This document shows, piece after piece, positions 45,292 through 54,340 of a DNA stretch of 64,000 nucleotides. Where the stretch lies: positions 1 through 64,000 of the forward strand of contig JAEUHS010000013.1 in assembly GCA_016794035.1 (NCBI GenBank), given 5' to 3'. The first letter of the stretch is position 1, and each line of letters starts with the position of its first letter. The notes beneath the pieces are model-generated. The model was not told the DNA's origin. It did no database searches and was given only the letters and a program-made list of their open reading frames with translations. Both the position numbers and the translations under genes were made by a program. The stretch comes from Planctomycetota bacterium (GTDB taxonomy: Bacteria; Planctomycetota; UBA1135; UBA2386).

Positions 45292-47286
45292 TCAGCAGCC
45301 GGCGCTGCGCTTCTTGATCGGGGCCGGGGTCGGGGTGGTGGTGGTGGTGGTGGGCGGCGTCGGCGACGAGGTCTCCGTCGCTGGTGCCGCGGTCATCGGT
45401 GCCGTGCCGCTGCCGAACACGATCTCGCGGTGGTAGGCCTGCAGGCCGCCGTGCAGCACGCGCAGGACGCGGTCGCTGCGGCCGTTCATCAGCGCGCCGG
45501 CGACGGCGAACGCCAGCGAGCCGTCGCGATCGACCAGCACCACGCGCGCATCGGCCGGCAGCGACTGCATCTGAGCGACGACGTCGTCGAGGGCGACGTT
45601 CCTGGCGCCGGCGATGCTCCACTCGGCGAACTGCCAGGCGGGGCGCAGGTCGAGCACCACGTAGCTGCCGGGCTGCTCGAGCAGCACCTTCGCCAGCATG
45701 GTCGCGTCGATCGGCTCGGGCAGCCGCAGCCCGGCGCCGCCGGCGGCGGCCACGGGCGCGGGTGTCGCCGTCTGGTCCGCCATGCGACCGACGGTCGGCA
45801 GCCCGGCGGAGATCCACGCGTCGAGACCGCCCGCGAGCGAACGCACGTCGGCGAAGCCGAGCCGTTCGGCGAGGCCGACGGCCATGCTCGAACGATAGGC
45901 CGAGTTGCAGACCATCACGACCGGCACGTCCTTGGCGAGCACCTTCGCGAAGCGTTCGCTCTCGGTGACCGGGATGTTGCCGACGTCGCCGAGGCGCAGG
46001 TCGGCGTATTCCTCGGCGGAACGCACGTCGACGATCAGCGGCTCGGTGCCCGCCTGCATCGCCGCGAACAACGCCTGCGGCGTCACGATCCGGCTCTGGC
46101 GCACGGTGAGTCCGTCGCGGCGCCAGGCCGCGGGATCCACCGGCAGTCGGCCGGCGACGTGGTCGTAGCCGATGCGGCGCAGGCGGAAGGCGCCCTCGCG
46201 CACCTCGTCGTCGGTGCCGACCAGCAGCAGCGGCGCACCGACCGGCACGACGATGCCGGTCCAGGTGTCGAGCCGGCCGCGCAGCGCCACGTTGACGGCG
46301 CCTTCGAGATGGGCCTGCGCGTAGTGCTCCTGGTCGCGCAGGTCGACGATCCAGCCACCCTCGCCGAGCAGCCGACGCACGTCGTCGCCGGTCAGCACGG
46401 CCGGCAGGGTGTCGCTGCGCTCGACCAGCGGCGGGCCCTTGCGGTTCAGCTCGACGTTGAAGGCGAAGTACTGCGGCGCGACCGGCTGGTGGCTGATCAC
46501 GTTGGCGACGAACGTCGCCTCGCTGGCGATCTTCAGATACGGGTTGGTCCGCTTCTCGCGGCCGATCGTCGACGTCGTCTCCGGGCTGAGGTGCGCGCCG
46601 CACAGGGAGCCGGCGCCGTGCGCCGGCAGCACCACCGTGCCGTCCGGCAGGGTCTTCAGCCGCTGCACGGACTGCCACGACTTCGCCGCCAGCTCCGCCG
46701 GCGGCACGTCGAGCAGGTCAGGTCGACCGATGCTGCCGACGAACAGCGTGTCGCCGGTCAGCGCGAACGCGGGGTCGGCGGTCTCGCCGGGCACGCGCAG
46801 CAGGAAGGTCATCGTGTTGGGCGTGTGACCGGGCGTCGCCCAGGCCTCGAACGACACGCCACCGAACGCGATGCGGTCGCCGTCGTGCAGCGCACGGTGG
46901 GGGAACCCGGCGTTCGCCAGGGCACTGACCGCGATCTCCGCGCCGGTGCGGTGGGCGAGTTCCGTGTGACCGGCGACGAAGTCCGCGTGCGGGTGCGTCA
47001 GCAGCACATGGCGGATCGTCGCGCCGAGCGCCGCGGCGTCGCGCAGGTAGTGTTCGACGTCGCGTTGCGGATCGATGACGGCCGCGCTGCCGCCGGCGAC
47101 GACCAGGTAGCTGAGGTGCGACAGGCAGCCGAGCTGATACTGGCGCAGCGTCCAGCCGTCGCCCTTCGTCTCGAAGGCGATCTGCGGCGACGAGGCCTCG
47201 TCGCCGTGGGTGGCCTTCTCGGCATCCTGGGCGCCGACCGGAAGGGCCAGCAGGAGGGGGAGGCACCACGCGGTGTGTGATCTCAT
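45292..47286 (-). CDS. secreted persulfide-dioxygenase-like MBL protein fused to rhodanese domains
   Basis: A 664-residue protein with a signal peptide (LLLALPVGAQ). The MBL domain (about residues 35-270) has THPHADFVAGH (His98, His100, Asp102, His107), His154, Asp179 and PAHG, the ETHE1/CstB-type iron site. Rhodanese modules follow: one without Cys (about 295-385), one with active Cys460 in VVMVCNSAYRSSM, and one without Cys (about 525-620). The end is a Thr/Pro linker and KKRSAGC, a terminal Cys on a flexible arm. It would oxidise and transfer sulfane sulfur in the periplasm. The ATG chosen sits directly after the operator; an in-frame ATG at 47310 is possible. Confidence 0.88.
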   Translation of the reverse strand: MRSHTAWCLPLLLALPVGAQDAEKATHGDEASSPQIAFETKGDGWTLRQYQLGCLSHLSYLVVAGGSAAVIDPQRDVEHYLRDAAALGATIRHVLLTHPHADFVAGHTELAHRTGAEIAVSALANAGFPHRALHDGDRIAFGGVSFEAWATPGHTPNTMTFLLRVPGETADPAFALTGDTLFVGSIGRPDLLDVPPAELAAKSWQSVQRLKTLPDGTVVLPAHGAGSLCGAHLSPETTSTIGREKRTNPYLKIASEATFVANVISHQPVAPQYFAFNVELNRKGPPLVERSDTLPAVLTGDDVRRLLGEGGWIVDLRDQEHYAQAHLEGAVNVALRGRLDTWTGIVVPVGAPLLLVGTDDEVREGAFRLRRIGYDHVAGRLPVDPAAWRRDGLTVRQSRIVTPQALFAAMQAGTEPLIVDVRSAEEYADLRLGDVGNIPVTESERFAKVLAKDVPVVMVCNSAYRSSMAVGLAERLGFADVRSLAGGLDAWISAGLPTVGRMADQTATPAPVAAAGGAGLRLPEPIDATMLAKVLLEQPGSYVVLDLRPAWQFAEWSIAGARNVALDDVVAQMQSLPADARVVLVDRDGSLAFAVAGALMNGRSDRVLRVLHGGLQAYHREIVFGSGTAPMTAAPATETSSPTPPTTTTTTPTPAPIKKRSAGC
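45334..45351. repeat. (GGT)6 trinucleotide run
   Basis: Six GGT units on the plus strand encode the run of Thr residues in the linker before the C-terminal Cys of the MBL-rhodanese protein. Slippage here would change linker length by whole residues without breaking the frame. Confidence 0.7.
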
Positions 47287-47310
47287 ATGCTCAACTATGC
47301 AGTTGAGCAT
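47287..47310. promoter_or_regulatory. perfect 10+10 inverted repeat, probable ArsR operator
   Basis: ATGCTCAACT (47287-47296) and AGTTGAGCAT (47301-47310) are exact reverse complements separated by ATGC. The repeat covers the promoter and touches the start codon of the first gene of the sulfur operon, whose last gene is an ArsR repressor. This is the expected size and place for an ArsR-type operator. Confidence 0.75.
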
Positions 47311-47322
47311 GCGAAATTGCAA
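47294..47322 (-). promoter_or_regulatory. predicted sigma-70-type promoter of the sulfur operon
   Basis: On the minus strand TTGCAA (47322-47317) and CATAGT (47299-47294) are exactly 17 bases apart, each matching consensus at four of six positions. The start ATG begins seven bases after the -10 box, so the transcript would be leaderless or nearly so. No ribosome site precedes the ATG, which supports this. Confidence 0.5.
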
Positions 47323-47353
47323 CCGCCGCCCTTCGGCGTAGTGGGGCTCGGGA

Positions 47354-47695
47354 TCAGGCCCGGGCGCGCCGGCGCTGGCAGGCCGGGCCCGGGGGCAGCG
47401 CGCGGCCGCGATGGTCGGCGAGCTCTTCGCCGGTGCCCGAGATCGCCATGCGCACGTGCACGAGTTCGGTGGCGAGCAGGTCGCACTCGGCCTGCAGCTC
47501 GGTGCAGCGGCGCAGGGCACGATCGCCGTCGCTCGGCGACAGCGGACGCAGGAAGTTGGCCTCGCGGTGCCAGTGTTCGAGCTCGGCCTGCAGCTCGTGC
47601 AGCACCTCGGTCATCGACAGCTCCTGGGCACGGAAGTGCTGCAGCAGATCGCCGAGGCGCGAGGCGTGCGGGTCGGGTTCAAGCACTTTGAGCAT
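47354..47695 (-). CDS. hypothetical helical protein, 113 residues
   Basis: A soluble, mostly helical protein with heptad-like Leu/Glu/His patterns (LGDLLQHFRAQELSM, EVLHELQAELEHWHRE) and a CTELQAECDLLATEL segment. The tail is Pro/Arg-rich. GGAGAG precedes the ATG. It overlaps the upstream gene by 17 bases. No family is recognised. The pair looks like two small interacting coiled-coil proteins upstream of the sulfur operon. Confidence 0.6.
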   Translation of the reverse strand: MLKVLEPDPHASRLGDLLQHFRAQELSMTEVLHELQAELEHWHREANFLRPLSPSDGDRALRRCTELQAECDLLATELVHVRMAISGTGEELADHRGRALPPGPACQRRRARA

Positions 47696-47948
47696 GGCTC
47701 TCTCCGCGGGTCGCGGGCATGCCGGCGAGCACCTGCTGCAGCAGCTCGACGTGCTGCCGGCACTCGGTGCGCTGTCGGCGCACGGAGAACGGGATCGGGC
47801 GGTGGGAGGTGATCGCCTGCGCCGATGCGGCCCGGAAGCGCGACTCGGCGGCGTGCAGGCGTGCGGTCGCCTGCGTCAACTCGGCATCGAGACGCGCCGC
47901 CAGGTCCGAGGCGGCGCAGACTGCCGATTCCAATGCCTCGTGGTTCAT
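47679..47948 (-). CDS. hypothetical coiled-coil protein, 89 residues
   Basis: A short Ala/Glu/Arg-rich helical protein (LAARLDAELTQATARLHAAES) with a second helix HVELLQQVLAGM. It ends inside the start of the following helical protein gene, so the two are translationally coupled. There is no signal peptide or known domain. Function is unknown. Confidence 0.55.
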   Translation of the reverse strand: MNHEALESAVCAASDLAARLDAELTQATARLHAAESRFRAASAQAITSHRPIPFSVRRQRTECRQHVELLQQVLAGMPATRGESHAQSA

Positions 47949-48017
47949 GCTCCCAGCATCGGCCGGGGCCGTGAACCTGTTGCAAAGCCGGCGAGAATCT
48001 GCCCGGCGCCGACCTGC

Positions 48018-49139
<1,122 letters not shown>

Positions 49140-49243
49140 CCGCGCATCCTCGCGTTCGCGCATCGTCCGGGCAATGATCCTGCGCCGCCGCGCGTCATGC
49201 CGACGTCACGCGCTGTCGGCGGCGCCGCGCGGCGCGTGGCGCA

Positions 49244-49681
49244 TCAGTTCTCGGCGATCTGACCCATTGCGCCCGACGCCTGTTCGTGCAGGCCGAGGAA
49301 GCGTCGCTCCTCGGCGGTCAGGTCGGGACACGCGAGCAGGAACGCGGCGCGGTGGTTCTGCACGAATGCGCGCACGTGCTGCAGCAGGTGCGTGGGATCG
49401 TCGATCTGCAGGAAGCCGGCGCGAGCCAGCGCGTCGACGATGCGACTCTTGTCGGCGCGGTCGACTTCGTCGGGCGCGAGGCGGTGGTCGTCGAGCCAGA
49501 ACTCCGCGCGCAGCTGGAAGAACGTCACCAGGTTGCGAAGATGCGGCAGCGTGATCGCCGAGCGCCCCTTGCAGATGTCCGTCGCCGTCTGTGGTGAAAC
49601 CCCCAGTGCCCGCGCCAGATCCCTCTTCTTGAGCCGCCGCTGCTCCAGCAGAGCAGAGATCTTCTCGTGGATGAGCACCAT
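49244..49681 (-). CDS. XRE-family helix-turn-helix regulator
   Basis: A 145-residue protein. Its N-terminal HTH contains LKKRDLARALGVSPQTATDICKG and ITLPHLRNLVTFF (about residues 16-55). The C-terminal part is helical with no known ligand domain. No toxin or phage gene is adjacent, so the target is unknown. It is divergent from the lipoprotein gene at 49729, with 47 bases between them, and may regulate it. Confidence 0.82.
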   Translation of the reverse strand: MVLIHEKISALLEQRRLKKRDLARALGVSPQTATDICKGRSAITLPHLRNLVTFFQLRAEFWLDDHRLAPDEVDRADKSRIVDALARAGFLQIDDPTHLLQHVRAFVQNHRAAFLLACPDLTAEERRFLGLHEQASGAMGQIAEN

Positions 49682-49728
49682 GGGTTGCCTAGGATAACGA
49701 CCGCGTGCGAGCCGCTCACCAACGATCC

Positions 49729-50535
49729 ATGCAAAGCTGGGCAGTGCCGGCGGCCGTGTTGCTGCTGCTGCACGCCGCCGGTTGCACCGGCAACGCGCTG
49801 CCCGACTCGATCTGGCCGCCAGTGGACTTCGAGCTGACCGTCGAGGAGGTCCACGTCGAGAACGGCACCGCGAACGTGGTGCGGCGGTTTCGCGCGCGTG
49901 CGGACGGTGTCGTCTCCTATGCCACGTCGTCGCGCGCCGTCGTCGACGCGGCCACCGGCACGGCCCTGCCGGTGTTCGAGCGGCTGTCGGTGTACGAGCT
50001 GGTACCGACCAGCATCCGGGCGCTGGCGCGGCGCATCGATCGCTGCGGCATCCTCGAACTCGACCGCGTGCAGGGCGAGCGCGGCGTCGTCGACGGCCCG
50101 AGTCTGGTGCTGGGCTGGCAGGCGTTCGATCGGCGCCAGGTGATCACGGCGCGCGGCCGCGTGCACGGCGCGATGGCGCAGGTGCTGGCGATCGTGGCCG
50201 AGCACCTGCCCGTCGGGGAGGCCTTCGGGCTGCCGGAGCTGAACGATCGGCCGGTGGTGCCGGTGCTGCGTGGCGTGCCGGAGCCGGTCGCCGACGCCGC
50301 GGGGGCGCTGACCGCGCACCGGCAACTGCTGGCGCGGCGCCCGGAGGATCGCACCCTGCTGCTGGACGCCTTCGCCCTCGCCTGCGACCTTGGTCGGCGC
50401 TCGACGGCGGAGGAGTTCCTGGCGCAGTGGCTGACGCTGACCGCGACCGAGCGCCGCCAGCAGGACATGTTCCCCGAGCAGGAGCCGCGCTTGACGGCGG
50501 CCCTGCTGGAACGGCTGCTGCCGCCGGCGCGGTAG
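49729..50535 (+). CDS. hypothetical lipoprotein
   Basis: A 268-residue protein with a signal peptide and possible lipobox (LLLLHAAGC). The N-terminal part is beta-rich (VDFELTVEEVHVENG, NVVRRFRARADG) and the C-terminal part helical (RTLLLDAFALACDLGR, EEFLAQWLTL). No family is recognised. The ATG at 49729 places the signal correctly; a GTG 24 bases upstream adds a charged lead. Confidence 0.7.
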   Translation: MQSWAVPAAVLLLLHAAGCTGNALPDSIWPPVDFELTVEEVHVENGTANVVRRFRARADGVVSYATSSRAVVDAATGTALPVFERLSVYELVPTSIRALARRIDRCGILELDRVQGERGVVDGPSLVLGWQAFDRRQVITARGRVHGAMAQVLAIVAEHLPVGEAFGLPELNDRPVVPVLRGVPEPVADAAGALTAHRQLLARRPEDRTLLLDAFALACDLGRRSTAEEFLAQWLTLTATERRQQDMFPEQEPRLTAALLERLLPPAR

Positions 50536-50557
50536 CCGGCGGCGCGCGCGACGCGGC

Positions 50558-51091
50558 CTACTTGGCGGCGTTCGGCTTCAGGTCGAGCATGCCCGAGTGC
50601 TTGCCGAAGGCGACGTAGACGCCGGCACCCTCTTCTTCGCCGGCGTAGAGACACAGCATCAGGCGCTTGCTCTCGTGCTCGGACTCGGTCAGCGGCAGCT
50701 TCATGGTGTGCGTCTTCTCCTTGCCCATGAAGTTGATCTGCCAGGCGAGGTCGTCGGTGATGGTGAAGAAGACCTTGTACTCGCCGGCCGGGATCACCAG
50801 TTCGCCGCACATCAGGTCGACCGAGGTCGTCAGCGAGCCGAGCGGCGAGTCGCTGGCGCTGCCGTTGATGCGCTCGCGCATGCGGCCGCCCTTCTCCTTG
50901 TCCATGATCGCGGTCATGGTGCGGCCCGAGGCCCAGGTGATCGACGTGTAGTCGAGTGAGATCTTGGCGTCGCCCGCCATGACCGTCTGCTTGACGGTCG
51001 GGGCGTCGCTGTTGGAGGAGCCCATCTTCTGGGCGAAAGCCGGCGCGCAGAGCGCGGCGGCGAGAGCGAACGAGAGAATCTTGGTCATCAT
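50558..51091 (-). CDS. DUF2911 secreted protein
   Basis: A 177-residue protein with a signal peptide (FALAAALCAPAFAQ) and a DUF2911 domain: DYTSITWASGRTM, LVIPAGEYKVFFTITDD and WQINFMGKEKTHTMKLPL. The family is frequent in Bacteroidota and Planctomycetota and of unknown function. Two ATGs in a row open the gene; AAGGACC lies upstream. It is convergent with the lipoprotein gene, with only 22 bases between stops. Confidence 0.85.
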   Translation of the reverse strand: MMTKILSFALAAALCAPAFAQKMGSSNSDAPTVKQTVMAGDAKISLDYTSITWASGRTMTAIMDKEKGGRMRERINGSASDSPLGSLTTSVDLMCGELVIPAGEYKVFFTITDDLAWQINFMGKEKTHTMKLPLTESEHESKRLMLCLYAGEEEGAGVYVAFGKHSGMLDLKPNAAK

Positions 51092-51143
51092 GGTCGGAAG
51101 GTCCTTTGCGTGCGGATGCAGGGCATCCGAAGGGGCGAGGAGT

Positions 51144-52991
51144 CTACGCACCAGTGCGGGTTTTGGTTCGGCGACTCGCGGATTCCTGCTCCTGCGCGCG
51201 CAGGAACAACTCGTACGCGAGCAGCAGATACAGGCCGTGGCCGAGGTTGCCGCGACCGGACCGATGGCGGTCGACGGCGGCGGCGATGCCGCCCGGGCGC
51301 AGGTGCGGGCGCTGGCGCGTACGGACCTCGGCCAGCAGGTCGAGCCACGGCAGTTCGCCACGGAACCAGCGATCGAGCGGCAGCGCGAAGCCCCGCTTCG
51401 GTTGCCGGAACACCGCGGGCGGCAGGTCGTCCGCGAACGCTTCGCGCAGCGGGCGCTTGCCGAGGTCGCGCGCGCCGGCGGCGATCGGCAGCGTGTCGTC
51501 GAGGAACGGACAGCGCGCCTCGACCGCGGCGGCCATCGTCGCGACGTCGACCTTCGGCAGCAGGTCGCAGCGCAGATACCCGGCCAGGTCGCCGTCGCGT
51601 GCGAGCAGCACCGGGTCGGCGGCGAGGTCGCGTTTCGTCCCGTTCGAGTCGTCGCGCCAGCAGCGGCGTGCGGCGAACCCGGGGGCGAGCACCTCGGTGC
51701 CGAACGCCGGCGGCGTCACCGCGAGCAGGGCGAGCGCAGGGTCCGTTGCGGTCGCGGCGCGCAGCCAGCGGGACGGGTAGCGCATCGACCACCGCGGTGC
51801 CAGCCAGCGCAGCCACGGCAGGCGCGGCAGGTGGGCGAGCGCACGGTAGCGGCGGTAGCCGAGGAACCGTTCGTCGGCGCCCTCCCCGGACAGCAGCACC
51901 CGCACGCCGTCCTGCGCCGCGGTCCGCGCCGTCGCGTGCATCGCCAGGACCGAGGGGTCGCCGAGCGGGAATCCCGCCAGCCCGGTCAGTCGCGGCAGCG
52001 CGTCGAGCACCTCCGGACCGCCGTCGACGAGGTGCAGGTCGAGGCCGCAATGGGCCGCGACCTGTCGCGCCACGTCACGTTCGGCGTCGGCGGACCCCGC
52101 GGCGCGGAACTGGTAGGCGGGCAGCCGGTGGCCGTTCGCCCGCAGCGCGGCTGCGAGGCAGCTGCTGTCGATGCCGCCCGACAGCGCGAGTCCCGCGGCG
52201 ACGCCGGTGTCGAGGCACCGGGCGACGCTCGCCGTCAGCGCGCGGCGCAGGTCGGGTTCCGGGGCGGATCGTCGAGGCGGCGTCGGTGGTGCCGCAGGGT
52301 TCCAGGTCCGGCACCACTGGCCGTCGTCGCCGCATCGCGCCTCGAGTGCGTCGCGGTCGATCGTCGTCAGCTTGCGACGGCTCGAGAAACGGTGCTCGTG
52401 TTCCGTGGACCAGCCGAGGCGGAACCACTCGGCGACCCGGCGCGGTGACATCGCGACGGGAACACCGAGCTGCTGCAGCGCGGGCCGCGTCGATGCGAAC
52501 GCGACCGGGGACCGGATGCCGTGCCGGTGTTCGACCACGCAGACCAGCGGCTTCTCGCCGTAGCGGTCGCGACCGAGGATCAGCATCCCGGTGTGCGTGT
52601 CGACCACCGCGTAGGCGCGGTGGCCGCGCATCGCGGTCAGCGCGGCGCGGTCCTGCCGCTCGATCGCGAGCAGCGGCAGCCACGCGTCGTTCGGCAGCGC
52701 CGTGCGGCGCTCGACGCCGGGCAGCAGCCGCGCCCACAGCTCACGCGCGTTGGTGATCGCGCCGTTCAGCACGCCGACGAAGCGGCCGCCGCGGCGCACC
52801 ACCGGCTGGGTGCTGTGCGCCGGTCCGATCGCGAGCCGCGCGCAGCCGAGCCACCAGTCGCCGGCGCGCACGACGCGCTGGCCGTCGGGTCCGCGCCAGG
52901 CGAGCGCCGCGACCGCGTCCCGCATCGCCGCGGCCGGCTCGAGGCCCTGCTGCAGGAGCCACTCGTGCCGCGCGCCGACGATGCCGCACAT
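51144..52991 (-). CDS. asnB: asparagine synthase (glutamine-hydrolysing)
   Basis: A 615-residue enzyme. The N-terminal glutaminase begins MCGIVGA, so Cys2 is the nucleophile after Met removal; LAWRGPDGQRVV and GVLNGAITNARELW follow. The synthase domain carries the PPi loop GLALSGGIDSS, LSGEGADERFLGYRR and PKVDVATMAAAVEARCPFLD. It makes asparagine from aspartate, or amidates a cell-surface substrate, as many paralogues do. It is followed upstream by inositol-phosphate synthase on the same strand, 12 bases apart. Confidence 0.92.
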   Translation of the reverse strand: MCGIVGARHEWLLQQGLEPAAAMRDAVAALAWRGPDGQRVVRAGDWWLGCARLAIGPAHSTQPVVRRGGRFVGVLNGAITNARELWARLLPGVERRTALPNDAWLPLLAIERQDRAALTAMRGHRAYAVVDTHTGMLILGRDRYGEKPLVCVVEHRHGIRSPVAFASTRPALQQLGVPVAMSPRRVAEWFRLGWSTEHEHRFSSRRKLTTIDRDALEARCGDDGQWCRTWNPAAPPTPPRRSAPEPDLRRALTASVARCLDTGVAAGLALSGGIDSSCLAAALRANGHRLPAYQFRAAGSADAERDVARQVAAHCGLDLHLVDGGPEVLDALPRLTGLAGFPLGDPSVLAMHATARTAAQDGVRVLLSGEGADERFLGYRRYRALAHLPRLPWLRWLAPRWSMRYPSRWLRAATATDPALALLAVTPPAFGTEVLAPGFAARRCWRDDSNGTKRDLAADPVLLARDGDLAGYLRCDLLPKVDVATMAAAVEARCPFLDDTLPIAAGARDLGKRPLREAFADDLPPAVFRQPKRGFALPLDRWFRGELPWLDLLAEVRTRQRPHLRPGGIAAAVDRHRSGRGNLGHGLYLLLAYELFLRAQEQESASRRTKTRTGA

Positions 52992-53003
52992 GGCAACGAC
53001 GCG

Positions 53004-54239
53004 TCAGCGCGCCTTGTCGCCACGGACGCGATCGAGGTACTCGACCAGCATGTGCCACTGCGCGTGCAGGTCGTGCTCCTTGCCGTCGATCGGCTGCTTG
53101 AAGAAGCAGGCCAGGTGGGGCATCGGCCCCGACTCGCCGCGCCGTGCGGCCAGGTCGGCGAGCCGGACCATGTCGAGCACCAGCGGGGCGGCGAGGATCG
53201 AGTCGCAGCCCTGCCAGGTGAACTGCAGCGCCATCCTGAAGCCGAGGAAGCCCTCGAAGTGCACGAAGTCCCACGCGGTCTTCAGGTCGTGCAGCGACGG
53301 CACGTAGTCGATGCCGACGTGCGTGTGCAGCGGGTAGCCGAGGATCGACGGCAGCAGGCCGTCCTTGCTGGCCACCTTCGCCTGCTTGTTGCGCGTGTCG
53401 GCCAGCACCCGGCCGTCGCGGTCGCCGAGGATGTTGTAGCCCTGCCAGGTCAGCACGCGCAGGTCGCGATACTTGAACATCGGTGCCAGCGCCGACTTCA
53501 CCAGCGTCTCACCGGTCTTGCCGTCGCAGCCCATGTACGGGGCGCCGGTCTCGGCGAACAGTTCGCGGATCGCGGGCAGCAGCGCGCTGTTGCTCGGCGT
53601 GAAGTGGATCAGCGGCAGACCGAGACTCGCGGCGGCGTAGGCGTAGATCGCCGAGGGCCGCACGGCACGCACGTCGTTGCGATCGATCGCGCGATCGAAC
53701 GCGGCCAACGTCTCGTGGGCGGCCTGCGCGCGCAGCGGCGGCTCGGTCGACGTCAGATTGACGCAGACGATGCGATCGAGGCGGTGCCGCTTCGCGAACG
53801 CCTGCAGATCGGTCTGCACCTGTTCGACCTGCGCGCGCAGCCGCGGCGCCGGCCTGGACCGCCGGTCCTGCAGGTCGCTGATCGCCTTGCCGGCGTTGGG
53901 CAGCACGCCGGCGGTGACGTTCCGGCTGGCTGCCACCAGATCCTTCTGCAGCGCCTTCAGCAGCGGGAACGGCAGCGTGCCGGTGCGCTGTTGGATCTCC
54001 GCGGCCTGCGACGGATAGTCGCCGGCCCGGATCTCGTGGCCGCCGAACACCATGTCCGCCAGCGGTTGCAGCGCGATGCCGCGCACCGCGCCGGTCTCGG
54101 TCATCATGCCGCGGGGCGGCTGCAGCCCGCGCGCGATCGCGCGGGCGCCGACGACCAGCGTCGTCGCGAGGCCGCCGTAGGCGCCGAAGATCCACACGCC
54201 GAGGCGCGTGGCTTTGGGTTTGGGTCTGGGCTTGGCCAA
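53004..54239 (-). CDS. ino1: myo-inositol-1-phosphate synthase
   Basis: About 411 residues. The NAD fold starts GVWIFGAYGGLATT. Substrate-site segments include IVCVNLTSTEP, YAAASLGLPLIHFTPSNS and APYMGCDGKTGETLVKSALAP. LTWQGYNILGDRDGRVL and HTHVGIDYVPSLHDLKTAWDF complete the family pattern. It converts glucose 6-phosphate to inositol 3-phosphate, the precursor of inositol lipids. The start is uncertain: a TTG at 54239 leaves about 100 bases to the divergent gene; a GTG at 54338 would leave none. Confidence 0.88.
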   Translation of the reverse strand: MAKPRPKPKATRLGVWIFGAYGGLATTLVVGARAIARGLQPPRGMMTETGAVRGIALQPLADMVFGGHEIRAGDYPSQAAEIQQRTGTLPFPLLKALQKDLVAASRNVTAGVLPNAGKAISDLQDRRSRPAPRLRAQVEQVQTDLQAFAKRHRLDRIVCVNLTSTEPPLRAQAAHETLAAFDRAIDRNDVRAVRPSAIYAYAAASLGLPLIHFTPSNSALLPAIRELFAETGAPYMGCDGKTGETLVKSALAPMFKYRDLRVLTWQGYNILGDRDGRVLADTRNKQAKVASKDGLLPSILGYPLHTHVGIDYVPSLHDLKTAWDFVHFEGFLGFRMALQFTWQGCDSILAAPLVLDMVRLADLAARRGESGPMPHLACFFKQPIDGKEHDLHAQWHMLVEYLDRVRGDKAR

Positions 54240-54340
54240 AGGGAGGGGCGAGGAAGATACCGCAACGTGCCGGCGCCGCCGACGGTTCGACCGAGGTTCC
54301 CGATCGCGGCTGCGGATCGTGGACAGGCCCGTTGCCACGG

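Noticed and set aside
45334..45351. The (GGT)6 run as a phase-variation switch
   Set aside because: The unit is three bases inside a coding linker, so slippage would not change the frame.
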